DNA from: Aequorivita antarctica
GTDB taxonomy: Bacteria > Bacteroidota > Bacteroidia > Flavobacteriales > Flavobacteriaceae
Length of the DNA stretch: 64,000 bases
Reading direction: 5' to 3'
Assembly: GCF_007997155.1 (NCBI RefSeq)
Contig: NZ_VORT01000002.1
Coordinates: forward strand, 359,566 to 423,565
Under the pieces are notes generated by a model. The model made no database searches and was not told where the DNA came from. It worked only from the letters and a program-made list of their open reading frames with translations. Positions within the stretch are counted from its first letter, which is position 1. Every line of letters begins with the position of its first letter. Made by a program: the position numbers and the translations under genes. This document shows, piece by piece, positions 34,907 through 42,601 of this stretch.

Positions 34907-35323
34907 CTACTTTAAAAAACTTTGCAAAGCCAGCTCATAACTCTGCAATCCAAAACCCACAATCACTCCATGGGCATTGGGCGAAATATAGCTTTTATGC
35001 CTAAAATCTTCTCTTGAAAAGGTGTTGGATATATGAACTTCCACAACGGGCGTAGTTATCGCTTTCACTGCATCTGCAATTCCTACCGAAGTATGGGTAT
35101 ATGCAGCAGCGTTTAAAATAATCCCATCGTATTTGTATCCTACTTCTTGAATTTTATCAATCAATTCACCTTCTATATTCGACTGAAAATAGGAAACTTC
35201 TTGGTTTGCATACTTCTTCTGTAACCTTTCAAAAAAGTCGTTGAAGGTTTCGTTGCCATAGATATCGTTTTCACGCTTACCGAGCAGATTTAGGTTTGGG
35301 CCGTTGATGATGATTATTTTCAT
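34907..35323 (-). CDS. aroQ: 3-dehydroquinate dehydratase, type II
   Basis: Third step of the shikimate pathway. The 138-residue protein is a dodecameric type II enzyme: NGPNLNLLGKRE with the catalytic tyrosine in DIYG, LNAAAYTHTSVGIADA, and VHISNTFSREDFRHKSYIS with the catalytic histidine. It is not linked to aroB (14093), as is usual in this phylum. Confidence 0.95.
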   Translation of the reverse strand: MKIIIINGPNLNLLGKRENDIYGNETFNDFFERLQKKYANQEVSYFQSNIEGELIDKIQEVGYKYDGIILNAAAYTHTSVGIADAVKAITTPVVEVHISNTFSREDFRHKSYISPNAHGVIVGFGLQSYELALQSFLK

Positions 35324-35386
35324 ACTGTAAATATATTAAATAAAAAAAGCAGAGAATATTTTTATTATAAGAGTTGAATTTAACTT

Positions 35387-36106
35387 TTACAGTTTGATTC
35401 CTACGGTCAGGTTTAGATAACTTATTTTTGACTCATCCGTAAAATCATATTGTTGATTTGATGGATTTGGAAACTCTCGCTTTATTTCCTCTGTAAATTT
35501 TATTTTCGTTTTACCTACGTTAATATAATTTAGGGAAAAATAGTATTTCGATTTAAAAATAATACCTCCACCTAACCTCAAACCTATTCCTGTTTTTGCA
35601 TCAAATGAGGCAGTAATGTTCTGAGAAGGTGTGTTTACTTCTCTATCTTTTATTTTTAGGAAATTGACAACAATTCCTAAATTCCCAAAAAGCCCAAATG
35701 TCTCGTCAAAATTATGGGTGAAGTTTATACCAGTGGATACAGGAATGCTATAATAGTTTTGATACGTTATATCTCCTGCATAAAACCGAGTTTCTTCTTG
35801 ATATTTTCGTTTATAATCTCTTTTTAGACCGTTATAATTAAAGCCTGCTCCAACAAACAAGCCAATACCATTATCCGCTAATGGCAAAACATAGTCAATA
35901 TTGAGCGCAATTCCTGTACCGCCACCAAGATTTTTATTCTTGTGGTAACTCCATTCTAAATCAGGATTCCCGAAATCTGCCATTGGAAATGATGCGCCAA
36001 AACTAATAATAAAACCAGCACTGTTTTTAGGACTAACTACGGATTCCTGTGCAAAGGAATTTTGCGCAAAAAGTGCTATAACAGTAATAAATATTAAATT
36101 TTTCAT
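35387..36106 (-). CDS. Outer-membrane beta-barrel protein, array member 1
   Basis: A 239-residue porin-family/OmpA-like barrel. ATG 36106 gives a signal peptide ending NSFAQES. Strands of alternating residues run through the protein (GIGLFVGAGFNYNGL, TGINFTHNFDETFGLFGNLG, YFSLNYINVGKTKIKF) and it ends in LNLTVGIKL, a typical terminal barrel strand. It is more distant from the six core paralogues to the right. It lies 23 nt downstream of member 2 and they may share a transcript. Confidence 0.8.
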   Translation of the reverse strand: MKNLIFITVIALFAQNSFAQESVVSPKNSAGFIISFGASFPMADFGNPDLEWSYHKNKNLGGGTGIALNIDYVLPLADNGIGLFVGAGFNYNGLKRDYKRKYQEETRFYAGDITYQNYYSIPVSTGINFTHNFDETFGLFGNLGIVVNFLKIKDREVNTPSQNITASFDAKTGIGLRLGGGIIFKSKYYFSLNYINVGKTKIKFTEEIKREFPNPSNQQYDFTDESKISYLNLTVGIKL

Positions 36107-36129
36107 TAGTTGAAAGTATAAATCCATTT

Positions 36130-36717
36130 TTAAAAAAACCAACCCGCACCTATCATCAGCGCACTTTCATTTACGTTCTCAGCATAATCTGGGCTCGTAA
36201 ACCCATACATTCCTTTTAAATTCACAAAAATTTTAAAAGGCGTTGTGTATTGAAATCCAAAAACACCAGCAAACTCAGGACTTTCCCCTGTACTGCTGCT
36301 GGAAGTTCCATTGGTTCCCGAACTGTAGGAAGCACTAAATGAAAGATCTACCCCAAGCCTCGGCCCTACAAGCAAACTGAAGTTATCGGTAATTGCATAA
36401 TTTACATATACTGGAACTACTACATACACAACAGAGTTTCTAAATAAAGCATCATTCGTTTCCTTTCTTAAAACCCTCACCTCTCTAAGTTGAAAATTAA
36501 ATTCTGGCTGTAATGCAAATTTTTCAAAAAAAGAAATTTTGAATGCCGCTCCCACTGAGGGACGCACCGTGTAATCATATTTAAAATAACTGTCCTTAGC
36601 CTTGCTTGCAAAAGGAAACTCTACCGCAATTACGGGGCTTACTTCAAGTTTTTTGGTCTGACCAATTAAAACGGTTGAGAATAAGAAAATTGAAAGAAAA
36701 AGTAATTTTATTTTCAT
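36130..36717 (-). CDS. Outer-membrane beta-barrel protein, array member 2
   Basis: A 195-residue barrel with a signal peptide (LFLSIFLFSTVLIGQ). Visible features: FALQPEFNFQLREVRV, YVNYAITDNFSLLVGPRLGVDL, and a C-terminal strand ALMIGAGWFF. A serine/glycine loop (SSGTNGTSSSSTGES) projects between strands. It shares the FALQPE and GPxxG motifs with the core paralogues but differs elsewhere. No ligand or function can be assigned. Confidence 0.8.
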   Translation of the reverse strand: MKIKLLFLSIFLFSTVLIGQTKKLEVSPVIAVEFPFASKAKDSYFKYDYTVRPSVGAAFKISFFEKFALQPEFNFQLREVRVLRKETNDALFRNSVVYVVVPVYVNYAITDNFSLLVGPRLGVDLSFSASYSSGTNGTSSSSTGESPEFAGVFGFQYTTPFKIFVNLKGMYGFTSPDYAENVNESALMIGAGWFF

Positions 36718-36754
36718 TAAATATATTTTGGGATGGCAAATATATTAAATAAAA

Positions 36755-36780
36755 AAAGCAGGAACATAGTCCCTGCTTTT
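36755..36780. terminator. Terminator hairpin in beta-barrel array, copy a
   Basis: AAAAGCAGG, loop AACATAGTC, CCTGCTTTT. Nearly identical hairpins occur at 38425 and 39192. It ends the minus-strand member 3 transcript. Confidence 0.85.
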
Positions 36781-36801
36781 TAGTATTTGAAAAATTTGTG
36801 A

Positions 36802-37365
36802 TTAGTTAAAAAAGTAACCCGCTGAAAAACTTAACACAGCGTTCTTTGCATCAGCATCTTTAGCGATATCTGAAAAACCAACTACATAACGCGCTTGGAA
36901 AAATAAATTCATTGGCAACACATACTGCGCTCCTATACCTACACCTAAGTCAAGTGTTTCAAAAGTATCATCGTCTTCAAAATGCTCATATTCATCACCA
37001 TCAACTTTATATCCTGAAACAACATTAAATCCAAATTGCGGACCACCTTGTAAACTTAAACCTTCAACGATTGTAAAGTCTGCCATAATAGGTACATTAA
37101 CATAGCCAAGTCTTACTGTAGTATCATCTACTGCATACCCTTGTGCAGAAAATAAAATTTCAGGTTGAAGGGCTAATAATTCTGTAAAACCAATTTTAGC
37201 GACAGCTCCAATGTGAAAACCTGTTACGCCATCAAATCCATCAACATCATCTCCGTTTACAGAAGATAAGTTAACACCTCCTTTTACTCCAAAGCGCACG
37301 TTTTGTGATTGAACTGCTGTAAATGATAAAGTTGCTAATGCAACAAAAAGTAATAATTTTTTCAT
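36802..37365 (-). CDS. Outer-membrane beta-barrel protein, array member 3
   Basis: A 187-residue porin-family protein with signal peptide MKKLLLFVALATLSFTAVQS (start at ATG 37365; the open frame reaches 37395). It has the family pattern: VRFGVKGGVNLSSVNGDD, TGFHIGAVAKIGF, LLALQPEILFSAQG, LGYVNVPIMADFTIVEGLS, GGPQFGFNV, and the terminal strand AVLSFSAGYFF. Probably eight strands. Between GGPQFG and the last strands a negatively charged loop (DGDEYEHFEDDDTFE) stands out. Confidence 0.87.
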   Translation of the reverse strand: MKKLLLFVALATLSFTAVQSQNVRFGVKGGVNLSSVNGDDVDGFDGVTGFHIGAVAKIGFTELLALQPEILFSAQGYAVDDTTVRLGYVNVPIMADFTIVEGLSLQGGPQFGFNVVSGYKVDGDEYEHFEDDDTFETLDLGVGIGAQYVLPMNLFFQARYVVGFSDIAKDADAKNAVLSFSAGYFFN

Positions 37366-37456
37366 AAATATAAATTTTAGGGTTAAAGGAAGCAAATAAA
37401 CAATAAACCCGTATTCTTTCCAATGATAAAATCATATTCTTTATTATTTTAAAAAA

Positions 37457-37484
37457 AAAGGCCACCCTCTATCAGGCAGCCTTT
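37457..37484. terminator. Terminator hairpin (imperfect) in beta-barrel array
   Basis: AAAGGCCACC and GGCAGCCTTT form an imperfect stem with an A run before it; on the minus strand it is downstream of member 4. Confidence 0.65.
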
Positions 37485-37512
37485 ATAATAAGTAGTCTAT
37501 ACTATTTCTAAA

Positions 37513-38133
37513 TCAAAATGAATATCCCGCTGAAAGTTGGAATACGTTACTTTGGTTTTTACCAGTATTATATCTATAACCGTCAACTTCATATTCTTCG
37601 TTTACGCTTAACAGACCTTTGTTATAGCGAATACTAAAGAAAAAACCCATGTTCAAACGATAAGAAGCTCCAATGCCAAATTGTGCATCAAAACTTTTAT
37701 ATATATCCTTAGCATCACCTCTCACGAAGTCATCATCAGCATTGTAATAATTTCCCTCTGCATTAATCAAAACCCCAAATACGGGTCCAGCCTCAGCACT
37801 TAAACCTTCAATAATATAGAATTTTGCCAAAACAGGAACTCGGATATAATCCAATTTAGTATTGTCTCCTAAAGTTCCGAAACTCCAATCTGAGCCCTCA
37901 GAAGAGTACAATAATTCAGGTTGTAGAGCAAATTTCCCCATCAATGGAATTTCAACAAGACCACCAATGTGAAAACTCGTCCGAGAGCCAAGGCTGCCTA
38001 AACCACCGTAATAACTATCGCCACCTAAGGAGGCCACGTTTAAACCAGCCTTAGCTCCTATGCGGAACTCTTGCGATTGAGCAGTTGTAAATGCAAATAA
38101 TGCTACTGCAGTTAAAAGTAAAATTTTTTTCAT
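37513..38133 (-). CDS. Outer-membrane beta-barrel protein, array member 4
   Basis: A 206-residue paralogue: signal peptide KILLLTAVALFAFTTAQS, then FRIGAKAGLNVASLGGD, TSFHIGGLVEIPLMGKFALQPELLY, with KFALQPELLYSSEG, LDYIRVPVLAKFYIIEGLS, AGPVFGVL, GASYRLNMGFFFSIRY and the final NVFQLSAGYSF. The palindrome GACAATATTGTC lies 23 nt upstream of its start, in the same place as at member 6. Confidence 0.88.
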   Translation of the reverse strand: MKKILLLTAVALFAFTTAQSQEFRIGAKAGLNVASLGGDSYYGGLGSLGSRTSFHIGGLVEIPLMGKFALQPELLYSSEGSDWSFGTLGDNTKLDYIRVPVLAKFYIIEGLSAEAGPVFGVLINAEGNYYNADDDFVRGDAKDIYKSFDAQFGIGASYRLNMGFFFSIRYNKGLLSVNEEYEVDGYRYNTGKNQSNVFQLSAGYSF

Positions 38134-38155
38134 AATAAATGAGATTTAAGGTTTT

Positions 38156-38167
38156 GACAATATTGTC
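38156..38167. promoter_or_regulatory. Palindrome GACAATATTGTC upstream of array member 4
   Basis: A perfect 12-bp palindrome 22 nt upstream of the ATG of member 4. The same sequence at the same distance occurs at member 6. It may be a regulator site or a shared piece of leader. Confidence 0.45.
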
Positions 38168-38424
38168 GGTTCAAAAATATAATTAAGGTTGCTATCTAAA
38201 ATTGAGATATGTTACAATCCCTATAACATATGTAACAGATTATGTCAAAAAAGCAATTTAAGTTCATATTTTGTTTTGACTAATAAGCTGCAAACCTATC
38301 TATCATTGAAGATGGAAACAACAGCCATTTAGTATTTAGCAGCTATGGTTTAGAATTTGGCGCAATAGGTTTCAAAATTAAATAGCATAAAGTCATAACC
38401 CTTTCTCAAAAAGATCAAATAAAA
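38168..38424. other. Intergenic region in the array
   Basis: Apart from the palindrome on its left and the terminator on its right (38425), no gene or RNA is evident. It is AT-rich and includes the promoter of member 4. Confidence 0.5.
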
Positions 38425-38450
38425 AAAGCAGGAACACAGTCCCTGCTTTT
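38425..38450. terminator. Terminator hairpin in beta-barrel array, copy b
   Basis: AAAAGCAGG, loop AACACAGTC, CCTGCTTTT. Downstream of member 5 on the minus strand; one loop base differs from copy a. Confidence 0.85.
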
Positions 38451-38469
38451 GAAAATATCTCATAGTGTT

Positions 38470-39105
38470 TTAGAAGGAATATCCTGCTGAAATTTGGAAA
38501 ACGTTGTTTTGGTTTTTATAAGAATAACTGTCAAGGTCTCCATCTTCAAAATATTCGATATCATCATCAGAAATATCCATCAACCCTTTGTTAAATCTTA
38601 AGCTGAAGAATACGCCATTATTTAAACGATAACTCGCGCCAATACCTATGGCAATATCTAAGGAATTATAAAAATACTTTACATCATCATCGTATGAACC
38701 ATCCGCATAATCACCTTTTTGATTTGCCTTTACTAGAACTCCAATTTGTGGTCCAAGCTCAACACTCAAACCTTCTATTATATAATATTTCCCCATAATC
38801 GGAACATTTATATAGCTCAATAGCACTTTTGAATCATACTCCTGGAAATCACTGCCCAAATAACTCACGTATTTGGCACCTTGGGAAGAGTATAAAATTT
38901 CGGGTTGAAGAGCAAATTTTCCAGCTAATGGAATTTCCACCAAACCCCCTACATGAAAACCAACGAGTGGATCTAAACCATCAACGTAATCACCTCCTAT
39001 GGAAGAGATGTTAACACCAGCTTTAGCACCCAGTCGAAATTCTTGAGAGTGAGCCGTGGTAAAGGCAAATAATGCTACCGCAGCAAAAAGTAAAAGTTTT
39101 TTCAT
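38470..39105 (-). CDS. Outer-membrane beta-barrel protein, array member 5
   Basis: A 211-residue paralogue: signal peptide KKLLLFAAVALFAFTTAHS, FRLGAKAGVNISSIGGD, GFHVGGLVEIPLAGKFALQ, then YSSQGAKYV, SYINVPIMGKYYIIEGLS, ELGPQIGVLV, SYRLNNGVFFSLRFNKGLMD, NNVFQISAGYSF. The loop between strands is acidic (ADGSYDDDVKYF, DDDIEYFEDGDLD). Confidence 0.88.
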   Translation of the reverse strand: MKKLLLFAAVALFAFTTAHSQEFRLGAKAGVNISSIGGDYVDGLDPLVGFHVGGLVEIPLAGKFALQPEILYSSQGAKYVSYLGSDFQEYDSKVLLSYINVPIMGKYYIIEGLSVELGPQIGVLVKANQKGDYADGSYDDDVKYFYNSLDIAIGIGASYRLNNGVFFSLRFNKGLMDISDDDIEYFEDGDLDSYSYKNQNNVFQISAGYSF

Positions 39106-39191
39106 ATTAATAGTTTTTTAGATTCGAAAACTAAAAATAGCTAAAAAAATTCAACCTCAATAACTCCGTTTCAAAATTGGAGGAAATAAAA

Positions 39192-39218
39192 AAAAGCAGG
39201 AACACAGTCCCTGCTTTT
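39192..39218. terminator. Terminator hairpin in beta-barrel array, copy c
   Basis: AAAAGCAGG, loop AACACAGTC, CCTGCTTTT; identical in stem and loop to copy b. Downstream of member 6 on the minus strand. Confidence 0.85.
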
Positions 39219-39238
39219 ATAAAATATATTAAAAATAT

Positions 39239-39892
39239 TTAGAACGAAAACCCTGCAGATAGCTGTATTACACTATTGCGTTGTTTAAACGCTTCAATTC
39301 CAAACAGTTCAAAACCCTCAAGGTCATCTTCATTAGTAATATCTGAAATACCTAAAACATAGCGCGCACTAAAAAACAAGCCATTGTTCAATCTGTAAGA
39401 TCCACCAAAACCGAAACTAATATCAAGTGTTTTATATAGGTCTTTAACATCATCTTCACCAGATTCGTCTCCTCTAAAGTCAGAAATCTCATACTCGTTT
39501 TTTGCAGAAACTAAAACCCCAAATTGTGGACCTGCCTCCACACTTAAGCCTTCAATAATATAATATTTCGCCATAATGGGAATATTTATATAATCTAATT
39601 TAAGTTTTTCTTTACCAATAACTATACTATCGCCAAAACTATCGTCATATTCTGATTTTGCACCTTGTGAGGAATATAAAAGCTCTGGTTGAATGGCAAA
39701 TTTTTCGGAAATAGGAATTTCGACCAAACCACCTATGTGAAAGCTTGTTCTTCCATCATAATCATCGGTGAAATCGCCACCAACTGAAGAAAAATTAACA
39801 CCTCCTTTAAAACCAATGCGAAATTCACTTTGAGCATTTGCTGTAGTGAAGGTGAACGCTGCAAAAGCAGCAAAAAGTAATAGTTTTTTCAT
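39239..39892 (-). CDS. Outer-membrane beta-barrel protein, array member 6
   Basis: A 217-residue paralogue, signal peptide KKLLLFAAFAAFTFTTANA, then FRIGFKGGVNFSSVGGD, TSFHIGGLVEIPISEKFAI, YSSQGAKSEYD, LDYINIPIMAKYYIIEGLS, AGPQFGVLVSA, SYRLNNGLFFSARYVLGISD, SVIQLSAGFSF. The palindrome GACAATATTGTC is 24 nt upstream of the start. Confidence 0.88.
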   Translation of the reverse strand: MKKLLLFAAFAAFTFTTANAQSEFRIGFKGGVNFSSVGGDFTDDYDGRTSFHIGGLVEIPISEKFAIQPELLYSSQGAKSEYDDSFGDSIVIGKEKLKLDYINIPIMAKYYIIEGLSVEAGPQFGVLVSAKNEYEISDFRGDESGEDDVKDLYKTLDISFGFGGSYRLNNGLFFSARYVLGISDITNEDDLEGFELFGIEAFKQRNSVIQLSAGFSF

Positions 39893-39915
39893 AATAAATA
39901 AGGTTAAAGGTTGTT

Positions 39916-39927
39916 GACAATATTGTC
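39916..39927. promoter_or_regulatory. Palindrome GACAATATTGTC upstream of array member 6
   Basis: Same 12-bp palindrome and same offset as upstream of member 4. In a wider view the two leaders share AAGGTT...TTGACAATATTGTC. Confidence 0.45.
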
Positions 39928-40094
39928 ATTTCAAAGCCTTAACACCCGCAATAGCTATTAAACCAATGTTACAAACACTTAAGCTTAAATTACATAATAC
40001 GCCGTCAAGACCTTACTAAGCTAATTATATTTTGTATAACTACAAAATTTATTAAATTTTCCGTAACGAATTGTGAAAAAAACAAGGGCATAAA

Positions 40095-40120
40095 AAAAGC
40101 AGGAAATTTTTCCTGCTTTT
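40095..40120. terminator. Terminator hairpin in beta-barrel array, copy d
   Basis: AAAAGCAGGAAA pairs with TTTCCTGCTTTT through a short T loop. The stem base is shared with copies a-c but the loop is different. Downstream of member 7. Confidence 0.85.
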
Positions 40121-40142
40121 AATATTAGTTACATTAATTTTT

Positions 40143-40766
40143 TTAGAAAGAATACCCTGCGGAAAGCTGAATAACATTATTATTAATTTTCTGATCATCC
40201 GCATTGTCACCATCATTTACATTCGTTAATCCATAGTTATAACGCGCACCAAAAAATACGCCCATAGGAAGTCTGTAAGACACTCCGCCACCAAGAGAAA
40301 CATCAATACTGGAAACATCCTCTAAGTCATCCTCTCCAGAAGTAGTTACGCCTCCAAGCGTTCCCTCATACTCTCCTTTTGAAGAAGCCAAGAAACCCAC
40401 CTGTGGTCCTGCTTCAATCGCAAAACCATCAACCAGATAAAATTTGGCCATAACTGGAACTTGAATATAATCCAGCTTCTCAGTAACTTTATAAGAGTAA
40501 TCTACACCGCCTTCTGTTCCTGCATCATCGTATTGAGCTCCTTGAGAGGAATACAAAACCTCTGGCTGCACTGAAAATCTTTCTGAAATAGGAATCTCTA
40601 CCAGTCCTCCTATATGGAAACCAGTTCTTGATTTTATATCTCCTAAATCGTCTCCGCTAAAGGTCGAAAAATTTACACCGCCCTTTGCACCTATTCTCAC
40701 TTCTTGAGCCTGTGCTGCGGATATTGACATAATTGTAATTGCTGTAATAAAAATTAACTTTTTCAT
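40143..40766 (-). CDS. Outer-membrane beta-barrel protein, array member 7
   Basis: A 207-residue paralogue: signal peptide KKLIFITAITIMSISAAQA, VRIGAKGGVNFSTFSGDD, TGFHIGGLVEIPISERFSV, YSSQGAQYD, LDYIQVPVMAKFYLVDGFA, AGPQVGFLASS, SYRLPMGVFFGARYNYGLTN, NVIQLSAGYSF. One loop is glycine-rich and another is acidic. Confidence 0.88.
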   Translation of the reverse strand: MKKLIFITAITIMSISAAQAQEVRIGAKGGVNFSTFSGDDLGDIKSRTGFHIGGLVEIPISERFSVQPEVLYSSQGAQYDDAGTEGGVDYSYKVTEKLDYIQVPVMAKFYLVDGFAIEAGPQVGFLASSKGEYEGTLGGVTTSGEDDLEDVSSIDVSLGGGVSYRLPMGVFFGARYNYGLTNVNDGDNADDQKINNNVIQLSAGYSF

Positions 40767-40901
40767 ATCATTTGATTTTTTTTGTTAATGCCTCAAAGGA
40801 AAAAATTATACAACCACCCATGCCTAGCTTTTAATAATGTTTAACGAAAAAACAACCTAATTTTAAGGCTTTCCACTCCTTTTCCTTAATTATTACATAA
40901 A

Positions 40902-40928
40902 AAAAGCCGCCCATAATAGGCGGCTTTT
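40902..40928. terminator. Terminator hairpin in beta-barrel array
   Basis: AAAAGCCGCC, seven-nt loop, GGCGGCTTTT, downstream of member 8 on the minus strand. Its sequence differs from copies a-d. Confidence 0.85.
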
Positions 40929-40948
40929 CACTTTAATTATTTTTTCTG

Positions 40949-41503
40949 TTATAGGAAAGAATATCCTAAAGCTACAGAAAACACATTGTTTTTTCCTTCA
41001 AAATTTTCGGTCTTTGAAACATCGGAGAGACCAAAATTATAACGGGCATCCAGTCTAACTCCAAAAGGAAAATCATAACCTGCTCCTACTATCCCAGAAA
41101 CATCACTTTTTTCTGCATTGGCATTTATCGAATTAGTTCCGAAAGCATCTACATAAATATCGTCATCAATGATGAATCCAAATTGCGGCCCAGCCTGAAC
41201 ATTCAATCCCTGAACCAAATAATATTTCAATACAACAGGAATGTTGATGTAGTTCAAGTCAAATTTCCCAGCATCAAACTCCGCTCCTTGTTGTGAATAC
41301 AGAATATCTGCCTGAATTCCAATCTTATCTCCAAATTTTACACCTGCAAAAACACCAGCTTGAAAGCCCGTCTTACTTGAAAGGTCGGGAACGTCAGAAA
41401 TATTTGCAAAGTTAACCCCAGCTTTCACCCCAAGATCAAGTTCTTGTGAAAAGGCGGTGGTTGCAATAAATAACATAAGCACTCCTAAAATCAATTTTTT
41501 CAT
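40949..41503 (-). CDS. Outer-membrane beta-barrel protein, array member 8
   Basis: A 184-residue barrel, the shortest of the core paralogues: signal peptide KKLILGVLMLFIATTAFSQ, LDLGVKAGVNFANISD, TGFQAGVFAGVKFGDKIGIQADILY, LNYINIPVVLKYYLVQGLNVQAG (given here in parts), PQFGFII, YDFPFGVRLDARYNFGLSD and the end NNVFSVALGYSFL. It is nearest to xerD and divergent from it. Confidence 0.87.
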   Translation of the reverse strand: MKKLILGVLMLFIATTAFSQELDLGVKAGVNFANISDVPDLSSKTGFQAGVFAGVKFGDKIGIQADILYSQQGAEFDAGKFDLNYINIPVVLKYYLVQGLNVQAGPQFGFIIDDDIYVDAFGTNSINANAEKSDVSGIVGAGYDFPFGVRLDARYNFGLSDVSKTENFEGKNNVFSVALGYSFL

Positions 41504-41616
41504 AATAATATATATTTTTTGAGTTTTAATTTAAAACGTAAAGATACCTTTAATCTTATGCATTAAAATACATTTAGTTTTTTGTTAACTATTGTTTTTA
41601 GTGGTAATATAGCGGT

Positions 41617-42513
41617 ATGAAGTGGTTACAAACATTAAAGGACTACCAGAATTATCTCCGTTTGGAACGCGGTCTTTCAGAGAATTCAATAATCAACTAT
41701 TCTTTAGACGTAAAAAAACTGATGCGCTGGCTGGAAACCAATGAAATGGACATCTCCCCCCTTTCCATTTCAGAAGAAACCCTGCAACAATTCATTTATG
41801 AAATCGCTAAAAAAGTAAACCCTCGTTCACAGAGTAGATTGATTTCAGGATTAAAAGGATTTTTCAACTACCTTATTTTTGAAGATTACAGAAAAACCAA
41901 TCCCTTAGAGCTTATTGAATCTCCAAAACTGGGAAGAAAATTGCCTGATACTTTGGCTGTTGAAGAAATTGACGCACTTATAAGCGCAATAGATTTAAGT
42001 TCAAAACAAGGAGAGCGCAATCGTGCCATCCTCGAAACACTTTATGGCTGCGGCCTGCGCGTTTCAGAACTTACAAACCTTAAAATTTCCGACCTCTTTT
42101 TTGAAGAAGGTTTTATAAAGGTAACAGGGAAAGGCGATAAACAACGTTTGGTGCCCATTGGGCCAACCACTGAAAAATACATTAATATTTATAGAAAGGA
42201 AGTTCGCATACACCAAGAAATTGATTCCATGGCAAAAGATACCGTTTTCTTGAATCAACACGGAAGGCCACTAACGCGAGCAATGATTTTTACAATCGTA
42301 AAACGCTTAGCAGAAAAAGCCGGGATCCGTAAAACAATCAGTCCCCACACTTTTAGACATTCCTTCGCTACTCATCTTTTGGAAAACGGAGCAGATCTTA
42401 GAGCCATCCAGCAAATGCTTGGCCACGAAAGCATAACCACCACAGAAATTTACACGCATATAGACAGGAAACATCTCACTGAAGTTATTAATCGGTATCA
42501 CCCAAGGAAATAA
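41617..42513 (+). CDS. xerD: Tyrosine recombinase XerD
   Basis: Site-specific recombinase that, with a partner, resolves chromosome dimers at dif. The 298 residues align without gaps to E. coli XerD at all active-site positions: Arg148 (GCGLRVSE), Lys172 (TGKGDKQR), His244 and Arg247 (PHTFRHSFATHL), His270 (GHESI) and Tyr279 (IYTHI). The N-terminal SAM-like domain is about 1-105. As the chromosomal enzyme it does not imply a mobile element. In Bacteroidota one XerD-like protein often acts alone or with XerC; no dif site was recognised here. Confidence 0.93.
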   Translation: MKWLQTLKDYQNYLRLERGLSENSIINYSLDVKKLMRWLETNEMDISPLSISEETLQQFIYEIAKKVNPRSQSRLISGLKGFFNYLIFEDYRKTNPLELIESPKLGRKLPDTLAVEEIDALISAIDLSSKQGERNRAILETLYGCGLRVSELTNLKISDLFFEEGFIKVTGKGDKQRLVPIGPTTEKYINIYRKEVRIHQEIDSMAKDTVFLNQHGRPLTRAMIFTIVKRLAEKAGIRKTISPHTFRHSFATHLLENGADLRAIQQMLGHESITTTEIYTHIDRKHLTEVINRYHPRK

Positions 42514-42547
42514 GTGGGCTGTATTCAGTTGCAGTAAGCAGAAAAAA

Positions 42548-42577
42548 GAAAGCCACAATATCTCTATTGTGGCTTTT
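42548..42577. terminator. Bidirectional terminator between xerD and rny
   Basis: AAAGCCACAATA, four-nt loop, TATTGTGGCTTT, flanked by A and T runs. It serves two convergent genes. Confidence 0.88.
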
Positions 42578-42601
42578 CTATGAATAAATTTCCTATTTGA
42601 T

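Noticed and set aside
41617..42513. XerD as an integrase of a mobile element
   Set aside because: Length and all six active-site residues are those of the chromosomal XerD; no attachment sites or phage genes are near.
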